This document shows, in pieces, positions 23,601-34,139 of a stretch of 64,000 nt of DNA. Source of the DNA: Gnetum montanum (Eukaryota > Streptophyta > Gnetopsida > Gnetales > Gnetaceae); assembly GCA_015680685.1 (NCBI GenBank), contig MNCI01004881.1:288327-352326 (forward strand). Reading direction: 5' to 3'. The number at the start of each line of letters is the position of its first letter. Positions within the stretch are counted from its first letter, which is position 1. A model generated the notes under the pieces. The model was not told the origin of the DNA, made no database searches, and worked only from the letters and a program-made list of their open reading frames with translations. Position numbers and translations under genes: made by a program.

Positions 23601-24862
23601 CTATTATATTTAGTTAATGTTGGCAACGAAATGCCTTTGGTCAAGGTTAGAGGTGGGACGAAAGGGCTGATGGGATCATCGTGGTAGAAGTCCACTACCT
23701 TCAGCTCTCCGTCGACAGCTGTTTTGAGGCACTTTACCTCATCAGTTAGTTCTTGCATTAATTTTTTGGCATCTGCCCAGTCTTGCGCACTAGGTGACAT
23801 GGAAACTTGAGGTTGTGGTATATTTTACAGGTTAGACTATTGGATGGTAGGTTCAAAAGCTAAAAGCTGTGCGATTGATGGTTGTGCTTGTGGGATGTTC
23901 ATGGTGGGTGGCACCAGGGATGGCACATTGTAGATGAGAGATTGTTGTTGCGGTGGTTGCGTCTATACTTGGGGAATGTTAGCCGGCGGAATCGTATGGG
24001 ATGGCACGTTGTGGTGAGAGGGTTGATGTGATGGCACACCCATCGCTGCCCATTGGCCAGCTACGTTTTGCGGAGGAAGTCCCTATTGGGTTACAACGGT
24101 TGAAGAGACCCCGTGTGTTTGGAGGTGGGGAATGTAGTGAGCGGATGTGGATGCTGGTATCACATGTGGCATCCCTATCACTCGAGGCACAAAGGTTGTT
24201 CCCATGTTATTATGCGGGGGTGGTGCTTGCGAGGATGGGCCGACTGTTGCGGTGGGGATGATAGTGAGAGGGAGTGTGCTAAATTGTGGGTCAGTCGGAG
24301 GAGGAACATGGACCAGCGTTGACGCTTCCGGCGAAGGTACTTGCACCTAGGTGAACCTAAGGGGTTGGAGGGGCATGATTTCCCCTGTGCCCGGATGAAA
24401 GATGGGGTTAACATGGGCTTGCGGGCTAAGGGTGTGATACAAATCTTCATGTTTGGATTGGGCAGCGAAATCATCCTCCTCTTCCGGTTGAGGATCTACT
24501 GCAAGCTGATCCTGAGATTGACTCCTTTGCAGGAGGAGTCGTGTGATTAGCTCAGAGTAAGCCTCTGGGACAGGGATGACATCGTATGGGGAAGGAATAA
24601 ACTCCTGCCCTCCCCTGTAGAAAAGCTTGTACTACCTCTTAACTTCTATTTAGGTTCGATCCACAGCTAGACCAGCTTGTATCTTCATGCATATGAAGTT
24701 GTATTGGTTTTGGGTTATGACGTGGGGTGATGGGTTCCTCCCTTGTAGCCTAAGGGATCGATGAGGCCCTGCTGTGGGTTGGATCGTGGGCTGTTGGACA
24801 GCCATGGTGCCCATAGCGTCAGTGACTTGAGCGGTTGTAGCAGTGGTGTTCACGGGGTTCAT
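20681..24862 (-). pseudogene. gag-protease polyprotein of the big element
   Basis: A single minus-strand frame from ATG 24862 to 20681 with about a dozen in-frame stops and no frameshift. In order: N-terminal region with GGQEFIPSPYD; a Pro/Gln-rich stretch; gag core with DFYHDDPISP (about 23,690), GRALDWYRALPR and VQKFIQRWS (23,524-22,850); a CCHC-like knuckle CDYHQRNGHGTDYC (about 22,725); five to six PFVVHVPP-type repeats with Pro-rich spacers (22,460-22,060); then protease with VHVDDGAATNVV (about 21,390) and ILGRPWLAQ. A Thr/Asn-rich tail (20,962-20,681) ends in Lys-rich sequence. Gag would form the particle and the aspartic protease would cleave it. RT lies 6 kb farther on, beyond the antisense gene, where Ogre-type elements are known to have an intron. 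Confidence 0.9.
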
Positions 24863-25621
24863 GATGACCTATCGAGGGTATGACACGGTGTAGAGGTGTA
24901 AAATTAGTGTATTTAGTACTGTGTAAACTTACGTGGTAACGTGCAACGTATACACTTCAACGTCCAGCGTATAACGTCAGCGTAGGCAGCGTATAGGGAT
25001 GGAGCGTATAGGATCAGCGTAGACAAGTCTACAGCATAAGGAGTGCAGCGGATATGCAAGACAGCGTATACAGCGTCATGGTGCAGCGTAAAATAGGATT
25101 ACAGCGTATAAAGTGCAGTGGAGAGCAACGTAGACAAATCTACAGCGTAAGGAGTGCAACGTATACACAAGACAGCGTATACAATGTCAGGGTGCAGCGT
25201 AAAACAGGATTACAGCGTATAAAGTGCAGTGGAGAGCAGCGTAGACAAGTCTACAGCGTAAGGAGTGCAGTATAAATGAACAGTAGTGTAAACGAGTTTG
25301 CAGCGTAAAGAGGGGATGTAAACAGAATCTTAGAGAAAGTCAGTATGCAGTGTAGACAAGTCTACGGCGTAAAAACAAAGAGCGTAGCATAAACTTTAAC
25401 AATTCTGTATAGCGTAGGTAAACATTTTCAGCGTAAAGCGTGTAGTGTATACTCAGCAGCGTATAGGCTAGGGATCTTACAGAGCCCTCATGTGGTAAAC
25501 AACGTAAACGCTAAGCAACGTAGATCCTGGATAGTTTGCAAACTAGGTTTAAAACTGAACAGCGTAAATGCTCAGCAGCGTAAACGCTGGGAAGCATGCA
25601 GGTAAGGTTTTAGGTAGAGGC
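24863..25621 (-). repeat. 5' UTR of the big element, AGCGTA-rich with a 111-bp tandem unit
   Basis: No gene. A 111-bp unit is repeated about 2.3 times (GTAGACAA at 25019, 25130, 25241). Each carries the inverted repeat GTAGAC-aa-GTCTAC, also found near 25,345. Between these lie dozens of CAGCGTATA and CAGCGTAAA motifs. An open frame at 25,054-25,275 is a by-product of the repeat. Confidence 0.75.
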
Positions 25622-25641
25622 CCTCCTTCTAGCGCCAATTT
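25622..25641 (-). promoter_or_regulatory. Primer-binding site of the big element
   Basis: Minus strand TTGGCGCTAGAAGGAGGG directly inside the LTR end. It begins TGGCGC as in many plant Ty3/gypsy elements. I could not name the tRNA. Confidence 0.7.
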
Positions 25642-25642
25642 C

Positions 25643-26908
25643 TGTACTGCCTGAAATCATCAATCTCCGGCTAGAAGGAAACAGAGACCGTGGGATCGCA
25701 GGACGCGCACAGAAGACCCTACCTTCACCTGAGGACGAGCTGGAATGAACGAAGGTAGAGTACCTTGGGTGGTCCGCACACAGATCAGACAAGGATTTCC
25801 CCGAATGTACACCGAAGTGTTATACGTTGGGTTATACATAAACAGTGTAGCGAGCGTAAATTAGAGCATAAACAGTATTACCAATGCAGACAGAGCGTAA
25901 ACGTAAACAAGCGTAAACAGAACACGTACAACAATTAATGCAAACTGTAAACGATTTTGGGAAGAAAATGTAACAATAGCATTACAGAATAAAAGTACAA
26001 TGCACCGGTCTAACGCAGTTGTGAGTAGAACACAAGGCGTACGAAAAGCCTTGGTGGGTGCAAGGATGATTGTGACTAGTTCACACTGTAAGCATAGCAT
26101 AGAGGCTGTATGCTCAGCGTATAGAGTTGTCCAGCGTAAGAGGTTTTATGCTCTGGTTTGCAGCATCTTTGCTCTCTGGTGTGCTCTAGGAATTTTCGCC
26201 AACCCCCTAGATTTTGTGAAAAATTAGGCTTTTATACAGGGTTTTGACGGCGGACTCGGGTTGGGAGACACGTGGCGCGTTGACCGGGTGCAAGAGCGTA
26301 AAATTTACAAGCGTACAATATGTTACATTTGCCGGGCGTATAGGTCAGGCATATATGCTGTTTACAACGAGTGTAAACTATGGGCGTATACACTAGAGGT
26401 GCTGGGCGTATACGCTGGGGCGTATACGCTGATGTTTGCTGGGCGTATGTGGACTTAGGCGTAGATGTCGTGGACGTTGGTGTATACGTTGGTGGACGCT
26501 GGGCATGTACGCTGGGGCGTATACGCTGATATTTGCTGCCTTGTGCCGAATCTTGCTTTGTAGTGTTGTTTTCATGCTGTCTCCAGAGGTTTCACGTCGA
26601 GCGTATACATCTATTGTACCTGCTGAGCATACATGTGAGGTGTGTACGCTAGGCGTAGACGCTGTGAACTTGAGTGTACACGCTAAGATTTGAGCATATA
26701 CGTTGGGAATGTACACTTGGGCGTATACGCTGTGAACTTGAGCGTACACGCTGGGCGTATACGCTGAGATTTCATACTTAGCGAAAATTAAGCATCAGAT
26801 CTCTGAAGTTGCCAAGTGCAACACCAAATGTAGCTGTGGTTGTCTGTGGATCCCAGGGACCTGCTTGGTGTTGGACAAGTGCTGAGCTCCAAATTTTGTG
26901 GTGTTTCA
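25643..26908 (-). mobile_element. 5' LTR of the big element
   Basis: 1,266 bp, plus-strand ends TGTACTGCCT and GTGTTTCA, flanked by CTAGG on the right. It aligns with 8,511-9,804. The TATA box is at 26,229-26,237 on the minus strand. The U3 part (26,290-26,770) is crowded with the palindrome GCGTATACGC and relatives. Confidence 0.92.
26229..26237 (-). promoter_or_regulatory. LTR TATA box, 5' LTR copy
   Basis: GTATAAAAG on the minus strand, upstream of the R/U5 part of the LTR and conserved in the 3' LTR. Confidence 0.65.
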
Positions 26909-27611
26909 CTAGGGACCTTGGGGAAGGTCTTAGGGGGTCCAGATGCTCAATTCTGGCATGTTTTGACTCATTTTTGGGGTCCAAAAGTTGCTCTACACTG
27001 GCTGCACCCTGGGCGTATACACTAGGTGTACAGGAATGAAAAACCATCATTTGGAATCCAAAATTTGATTTTCAAGTATCTGAGAACTACTGGGGACCTT
27101 GGGGAAGGTCCTGGGGGGTCCAAACGCTCAATTCTAGCATGTTTTGACTCATTTTTGGGGCCCAAAAGTTGTTGTATGCTAGTTGCACGCTGGGCGTATA
27201 CGCTGGGCATACAGGAATGAAAGACCATTATTTGGAGCCCAAAATTTGATTTTCAAGTGCCTAAGAGCTATTGGGGACCTTGGGGAAGGTCTTGGGAGGT
27301 CCAGACACTCAATTCTGGCATGTTTTAACTCATTTTTGAGGCCCAAAAGTTGCTCTAAGCTGGGCATGTATAGGCTAGCATACATAATGCATACTTAGTG
27401 AAAACCAAGTATTTTGAGCTCAAGATTTGCCAAGTTTGATGCTAGATATCATTGTAGTCTTCTATGGGTCCCAAGGAACCATTTCTTATTGAGTTTGACT
27501 CTCCTTGAAGCTTTCTGTGAGGCCCTCAAGCTTCAGTCATGCTGGGGAGCATCATGACTTAGCTCGATTCTTGTTGGAGAAGTACTAAGCTCAGAATTTT
27601 GTGGCGTTTTA
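26909..27611 (-). mobile_element. 5' LTR of element 2, second half
   Basis: Starts with the right target duplication CTAGG and resumes the tandem unit (ACCTTGGGGAAGGTC at about 26,913, 27,095 and 27,275). It ends near 27,611 with AATTTTGTGGCGTTTTA, which corresponds to the LTR end AATTTTGTGGTGTTTCA of the big element. Beyond it lies plus-strand gag sequence of element 3. Confidence 0.7.
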
Positions 27612-29570
27612 GTGGTAATAGTGGCCACAAGCATAAAAGTAACCAACCAGGGCTTAACAGCTAAGCAACCCAAGGCCCCAGCTCACAAAGCTACCAACTT
27701 GCCTAAATAAGCAAGGGTCATCCCAAGGCCCAACTTTGAGTGCAAAGATCGCTCAAAGTATACACTGCTACCAATGGAACCCTTTGAATTGCTAAAACAA
27801 CTCCTAAAAGTCAAGCGAATCCAATAAAAACACATATCAGAGATTTCCCACTAAAAATATGATAGGTACTATGAACTACTAAGGAACCCCACCTCAATAG
27901 TACCAAACGAGCCCCCAGTCTCGTAACACTTCAAGCTGGACCAATACTATCATTACCACCAGATGTCTGGTCATAGTACATACAACTATCGTGCTTTATA
28001 GGATGACCTGCAAAGAATGATAAAATGGGGCCAACTAGTGCTCGAGGCAACGAGCCAATCTAATGAATACGATGCCCCCTACATCATAAACTCCATCAAC
28101 ATAAGTGGCAAGTCTAAGCCTGTGCAACAACCTTTTATGATCTGCATGCCTCCTAGCAAGGCAAGGATCCCCTCAGCCTGCACAAGCAAGAGGCTCTCCT
28201 TTGTTATCAAAGTGCCACCTCAGGCACAAACAACACCCTTTGTGGTTAAGGTCCCATACTAATTTTCTGCTAAGATGTTAAACTGGCAACCAAACCAACT
28301 GTCTGCTAAGACGTTAAACTGGCATGATGCATTAAGAACAACTGCTAAGAAACCTTTCGTCATCAAGGTGCCACAATGAGTTGGCCTCACAAAAACTCCT
28401 AAATCATTATTTGTCATAAGGGTGCTACAACGTGATGGCCCCTCACCTACTCAAAGCCCAATAGTGGGCAATGTCTTGGTCTCTCCTCCTTCAAGGGCCA
28501 ACCCCACTAGCAACCCAGGTAGGCCTACCAAATGGTAATGTAAGAGGACAAACGAACACCTCACAACCCCCATGGCTAAAGCAAAGGCCCTAACTAGCAA
28601 GTAACAACTAAACATTGGGACCCATGCCCCTAAGCAAGCTAAGCAACCCAAGCCCAAGTCCCCTCCGCCAGAGATTTGTCTCTCAAGCCACATGGAGGAA
28701 GTCAAGGCCAACACAACGATCAATGACAAGGACTTCATAGTTGTACTAACCCAAGTGAAACAAATGCTCAAGTAAAAGAACATAATGTTGAGCTTGTACA
28801 ACCTAGTCATGACCTCATCTACTCACTGCCAAGTGTTGGCCTAAATGTTGGCCTCCATTCCTATTATGGAGGACATCCCTATAGATGAGAACACCATCCA
28901 TGCAATAATGTTGCCCCTTACATCACAAGAATCAAGTTCAACATCCCTAGTGTTTTGCAACAATGCAGTTAAGTCAACCCCAAACGAGGGGAGGTTAGTA
29001 CAACTCCACTATCCGTTAGCATACGTGTTGGGCAGTGCACAATCTGTAGAGTGCATGTTGATGATGATGCAACAACAAACGTAGTCCTATACTCCATCAT
29101 CAACAAGCTAGGCTTGGTAGATGAAATCAGGCCAACCAAAATCATGTGTCTAAAATCCTTCAACAAATCACGTGTCACCATCAGGGGTACAATCGACTTG
29201 GCCTTCGTGGCAGGAGAGAAATTCCCCACTAGAGTAGATTTCATTATCATATAGGAGATGACAAGCTTCAACCTGATCCTGGGCAGGCATTAGCTAGCTC
29301 AACTACAAGACATCTTCTCTTCCATCCACCAAGAAGTCCACCTTCCATATGAAGGTGATCAAGTTATCATCCATGGTGATAATACCTCCTCTCTGGCTTT
29401 CCACAACATAGACATGGAACAACTGTCGGAGGTGGAGTTTCTTGATGATGCATCTATAGCAACCAATGTAATGCATAAGGCTAACACACTTGAATGAGTG
29501 GATGAAGCCAATAGCCTCCCAGAGAACCCTAGGCCCTACGCATCTCCTAATCCAAACTAGATTAGGAAGC
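27612..29570 (+). pseudogene. gag (C-terminal part) and protease of element 3
   Basis: Plus-strand remnant. The CCHC-like region is followed by FVIKVPP/PFVVKVP repeats (28,120-28,420) containing two embedded hairpin motifs (about 28,265-28,325). Then come MLASIPIMEDIP and the protease with VHVDDDATTNVV (about 29,053) and FNLILGR. A frameshift near 29,000 and several stops break it. Known only by similarity to the other three gag-PR copies in this window. Confidence 0.75.
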
Positions 29571-31618
29571 AACTACCCAATCATGGCACTTCCTTGGCCA
29601 AAAATGCACTAGGCACCTACCTACCCCTTTCCTCCACTTGCCATGCATTTTTGACATTCCTTTGCATCATTCTAGCCTATGCATTTACATTTTTCCTACT
29701 CAACTAGATCACACATTTTATTTTGTTCACACAATTTTTGCTTTGTTTATGCATTCATCAACTTAACTTATGCATTGCATTTGAAAAACATCAAAAATAC
29801 ATAAAAATCATAAAACTAAAATTGTAAAACACACATTACCTGAAAAGGCCTTAAACTAGCCCATAGCCCAAAATAGCATTAAACTAGCAACCTATGACCT
29901 ACCATGGCCTTAAATTGTCAATGTATAACTCGAAATGGCCTTAAACCATCAACCCCTTTACGATGGCTTGAAATGGCCCAAAACTAGCAACACTCGATAG
30001 TCCAAAATGGCCTTAAACTACCATTGTAGCCTGGAATGGCCTAAAAATATTGCTCTTTACATTTCTTTCTTTTCATTTGTGCATTTTAACTCTATTTACA
30101 ATAGCTATCGCTTGATGTTATTTTTTTTTAGTTGATTTTATGGGATCTTGTAGGCACACAGCATGACTACGCATGCAGCATCACACCTCACACAATCAAG
30201 GTAAGCACTCATCCGCCAAGATGCAAAAAAATGGCATAGAAAATCTGCTACGACTATAAACTAGCACAATATTCTACTATGACTATAAATTGGCATAGAT
30301 CATCCATGGGTTTTGACGTTAAACTAACATAACAGCTCATTCATGATGATGTTAAACTAGCACATAATAGTCTACTAAGACTATTAACTAACACTTCATG
30401 ATTTGCCAAGACCTTAAATTGGGTTCATGCACTCATAGCATCATTGCCTCCCACCATTATACTAATATTTTGGAGCCCCTACCATTGGTGCAACCTTTGG
30501 AGGACTCACAGCATCATCGCCCTAACACTTTTACTAGCTTCTTGAGCACTTACAATTGGCATAGCATTTGCAGCATCTTCACATCTAGCACTTGTAGCAT
30601 CTTCACATCTAGCATTTGCATTGGCATTTCATGTTGTGTGGTTTTCTTGTCTTCTCATAGTTGTGTTTGTAGGACAAAGCCTCGAAGGTAGTTGTGCAGA
30701 GATGCATCTCATCACAACAACAAGTCACCACATTACTCTAATGTGCATGATTAGACTAGTTAAGCCACTCAAGAGTACACATCCCCCTCATCCTATTACA
30801 AACTATGAACATCCACTCCTTCATCCCAATAGCCTCTCATCTCTTGCATACTCATAATTACACATCCCTCTGATGTGTATGCACTATGATGCATATGGCA
30901 TTCTCTTCACATCAACCATAGAACCCAAGGTAGACATAACACAACTTGTCCCGTGGGGAGCCTTTATTGGTGGGTCAAATCCCAAGTGGATGTAACTTAA
31001 CTCATCCCAGGAAGGAAACACTTATCCTACATGAGTGACGTGATTGTGTCAAAGCAAAGCCTATCTTGTGGCATGCAATCCACTCAATGGCCAACACCTT
31101 GCAGTTGACATTTTACAATATGCAAAACCCAATGAAGGTTCACCCTATAGCAAAGTAAAGAAGTAAAAGGAAAAGTGAAAAAAAAAGTAAGAAAAAAATA
31201 AAAAAACAACAAAAGCAAAAGGGGAAAAGCACACCCCCAAGAAAATTAACAATGCTAAAGTTTTGCAACTAGCCCAGCCTTGGATCAACCTTAACTCTCT
31301 CATGAGCACTTCAATAAGAGGTCAACATTTCAAGAGCAAGCCACTTCATGCCATGGTCATCGTCAATCATGCTAACTTTGCAGCTTACATCATGATACAT
31401 TTTTTGCATTTCGTCTCCCCTACTTACGTTTCATTTCCCTCACATTGCCTACACCCTTTGTCCTCAGCATATCCTTACCCATAACACTCTTGAAAATGGT
31501 GCAACGACATTTGATCTAGTACAAACAAGTGATGTTGGTGCCACATCTACTATGGTGTTTTGCAATTCTTTATCGATGTCTCTTGGGCCACTCCTCCAAA
31601 CATCAACAAAGAGGGGCC
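29571..31618 (+). repeat. 3' region of element 3: hairpin repeats, UTR and PPT
   Basis: At 29,845-30,060 about seven GGCCTTAAACTAGC-type copies; at 30,240-30,420 about five ACTATAAACTAGC/GACGTTAAACT-type copies. From 30,440 the UTR matches 55,620-56,700 of element 4 (for example around 30,630-30,790). A-rich run at 31,170-31,230. The polypurine tract AACAAAGAGGGG is at 31,605-31,616. No gene seen. Confidence 0.7.
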
Positions 31619-33148
31619 AAAATTTGAGCTATGGCTTCTCAACTACAAATTAGGCTAAGTGTCAGAATGATGACACTTTTTGCAAATTTGTCTAAGTGTT
31701 GGGATTACGCTCTCCATTGTAGTAGAGCATAGTCAATTTCAATAATCAATCTTCTACAATTTTGGCTAAGTATCTGAATAAGGTTATAGTTGCAAATTTT
31801 TCTAAGTGTTGGACTATGCTCCCACTACTAGGACTATGCTCTAGAGCATAGTCAACATAGTCTGCACCACCAGTTCAAATCTGCTAAACTTTTCTAAGTG
31901 TTGTGTTACACTTAATACTATAGCTACTACACGCTCTACTATGCACTACACTAGAGTTGCTACACTCTAGAGCGTAGCCAGTGTAGTCAACACATAAACA
32001 ACCAATTTTTCAAAAAAAAATTTAAGTGTTTTGCTACACTTCTATTGCCCCTGCTACGTTCTAGAGCGTAGCCAGCACCTCAATGGCTAGTTTGCCTAAG
32101 TGTCAAGCTAGAAGCTACCAAGCTATCTTGAGATGAAAGAAAAAAATTAGCAAATGTTCTAACTCCTGGTGCTACGCTCTCCACTATGTTTTAGAGCATA
32201 GTTAGTGTAGCCTGCATAGGGACATCAACTTTAGTGAATTTCTCTAAGCATCAGTGCTATGCTCTCCTCAACTACCCCAGAGTGTAGCCCCACCTACCAC
32301 ACCACCATGTGGTGCTTGATCCACATTTTGGGCTAACCCTAGTCTTATAAATACCCCTAGAACCCCCAACATTTTACGGGGGGCAGTTGGCACTTTCATT
32401 TAGCCCTAGTCTTATAAATACCCCTACAACCTCCAACATTTTATGGGGGGCAGTTGGCACTGTTATTTGGCATTTGGCATTTTGATATCTTAGCACTTAG
32501 CTCCATGGGAAAACGAGACCCAAAGCACACTACATCAACAAAGAGGCATATCTACACCACATGGTACACCATGATGGCCAACCTAGTAGGCACAGTTCAT
32601 CACAGCGAGCACCAAACTTCATGACCTAACACCACCAAGACTGTGACTACACTCCCACTACACCTATTGTACGTTTTGTACCTTTTGAGATCCTTTTGGA
32701 GTTAACTATGCTTCCATTTGGAGTAGTGTTCCATTTCTCTCTCTCATTTCTAACATTTTTCTTACCTCTTTTTGCATTTTTCATGCATCGTCATGTTGTA
32801 CTACACTTGAGTAGTAGTCTTCGCAGGTTGATACCTTCATTTCAATCAAAATACTTAGCTACGCTTGCCCCCATTCTATGGCTATGCTCTACACTTAGCA
32901 CTGTGAAACACCACTTTGACACTTCGCACTATTTCACATTGTTTGCATTTGCATTTTTGGCTAACCATGCCACCCCCATTTGTAGCCACTACCTCAGCTA
33001 CAACTGGTAAAGTCCCTATTCAATCAACAAGATCATCTAAGGCACTCTACCTTCATTTCCAACAAGGCCCTCACGCGAAGGCAGGGTTAAGGTTTTGCGT
33101 CTGTTGGCCCCTTAGCAATTCTAGCCACTAACATTTTCGATCGTTACA
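31619..33148 (+). mobile_element. 3' LTR of element 3
   Basis: The left edge follows the PPT and has lost its first ten or so bases compared with element 4. The right edge ATTTTCGATCGTTACA matches the reverse complement of the big-element LTR edge. Between 31,690 and 32,300 the palindrome CTACGCTCTAGAGCGTAG and variants recur, in the position of GCGTATACGC in the big-element LTR. A duplicated TATA region follows. Confidence 0.7.
32341..32466 (+). promoter_or_regulatory. Duplicated LTR core promoter (67-bp tandem)
   Basis: AGTCTTATAAATACCCC occurs at 32,341 and again at 32,408, each followed by CCAACATTTTA and GGGGGGCAGTTGGCACT. Each copy keeps a TATAAATA box and the presumed start region. 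Confidence 0.75.
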
Positions 33149-34130
33149 AGTAACATGTCTTTCTAGTGACATGGTAAGGTAGCACTTATTGTACTCTTAC
33201 TCCCATTTTTCATAAGATCTACAAGGATATAATACATCTTTAGCAATAAGATAGAATTTATAGTAGTAATCCAAGAAAATCCACAAATCCCCTTGATATC
33301 ACACCCTTCTCATTCCCACTTGGTTCCTCACTTTTCTATCTAAGCATAATGATCACAAATGTATTCTTAGTTTTATTAGGAAAAAGAATATAATTATGAC
33401 CATGGTTAAAGCCTCTTATTATTGGAATGGATGGATGTTTATTGTGGTCTCATTGTACAAATAATCATTCTCTTATGATTGATAACATAGAGAAATTTTC
33501 ACCTTATTCAAAACTACATCTTGCCTTATTCGATGGGTTTTTATTGGAAATTTAATAAGAATATGTACAAGAAAAATGAGAAAAAACATGAAAAATTAAG
33601 AAAGATATCAAAAATTATGAAAAAATAAAAGGAATGAAAAAATATCAAAGAATAGTAAAGGTTTAGAAATGAAAAGTATAAAAGAAAAGGAAAATATATC
33701 AAGAAAATAGAAAAAGTAATAAGAAAGTAGAAAACATTTCAGAAGTACCTACATGTCCCATTGGACACCCCCATAACTAGGATCAAGATCGATCAATTGG
33801 AACAATGAACAAGCTGAGGACATTAAGATAGTTTGGGTGGAATATTTGGTGGAATTAGGATATTGGTGAAATGGTTTAACCTATTGGATATTGACAAGTA
33901 TAAGCTTATGTGGGTTGGATGGGTGATGAATATGCATGGCACACAAAGGATAAGTGGCCTGAACAATATAGGGTCCCTCCCAAATTATTTGAAATTTGGT
34001 CTTTTTTTGGACATGATTGGGATTATAGTAGAGGACCTTGTGGCCCAATTATATTAATACATTCCTTATATGAGCATCATGCCTATGCTTGGAGTAGAGC
34101 TTATGGATCTCATTGCTCATGAGTGTTACT
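33149..34130. other. Spacer between elements 3 and 5 with an A/G-rich tract
   Basis: No recognisable gene except the small open frame below. From 33,560 to 33,745 the plus strand is almost pure A/G with many AAAAAT and GAAAA runs. Confidence 0.5.
33910..34122 (+). other. Unrecognised Trp/His/Tyr-rich open frame
   Basis: Seventy codons to TGA with blocks WMGDEYAWHT, RVPPKLFEIW and FFGHDWDYSRGPCGP. The composition (many Trp, His, Tyr, Pro) looks protein-like rather than random. An overlapping frame at 33,833-34,057 is Ile/Leu-rich and less convincing. I see no start context or splice signals and do not recognise a family. It may be an exon relic of a captured gene next to element 5. Confidence 0.3.
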
Positions 34131-34139
34131 AACCTATTC

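Larger units (their letters stand above)
8511..26908 (-). mobile_element. Big element: 18.4-kb Tat-type Ty3/gypsy retrotransposon with an antisense gene
   Basis: Complete minus-strand element nested in the LTR of element 2. Order on the minus strand: 5' LTR 26,908-25,643; PBS; 5' UTR; gag-PR 24,862-20,681; hairpin array; an eight-exon gene on the opposite strand (20,064-15,277); hairpin array; RT-RH-aRH-INT 14,757-11,211; hairpin array; 3' UTR; PPT; 3' LTR 9,804-8,511. Both LTRs begin and end TG/CA with a 5-bp target duplication. The second, cellular-type RNase H is known from the Tat lineage. By eye the first 150 bases of the two LTRs differ at roughly one base in ten, largely transitions, so the insertion is old. 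All coding modules contain stops. Confidence 0.9.
27612..33148 (+). mobile_element. Element 3: gag-PR-only Tat-like retrotransposon, 5' truncated
   Basis: Plus-strand element with the end of gag, protease, hairpin-repeat 3' region, PPT (31,606-31,618) and 3' LTR (about 31,619-33,148). The 5' LTR and most of gag are missing; its left edge abuts the LTR end of element 2. There is no pol between protease and PPT. Closest to element 4, with which it also shares the 3' UTR. Confidence 0.75.

Noticed and set aside
25054-25275. Open frame in the 5' UTR of the big element
   Set aside because: Its peptide repeats with the 111-bp DNA unit (a multiple of three); no gag-like content.
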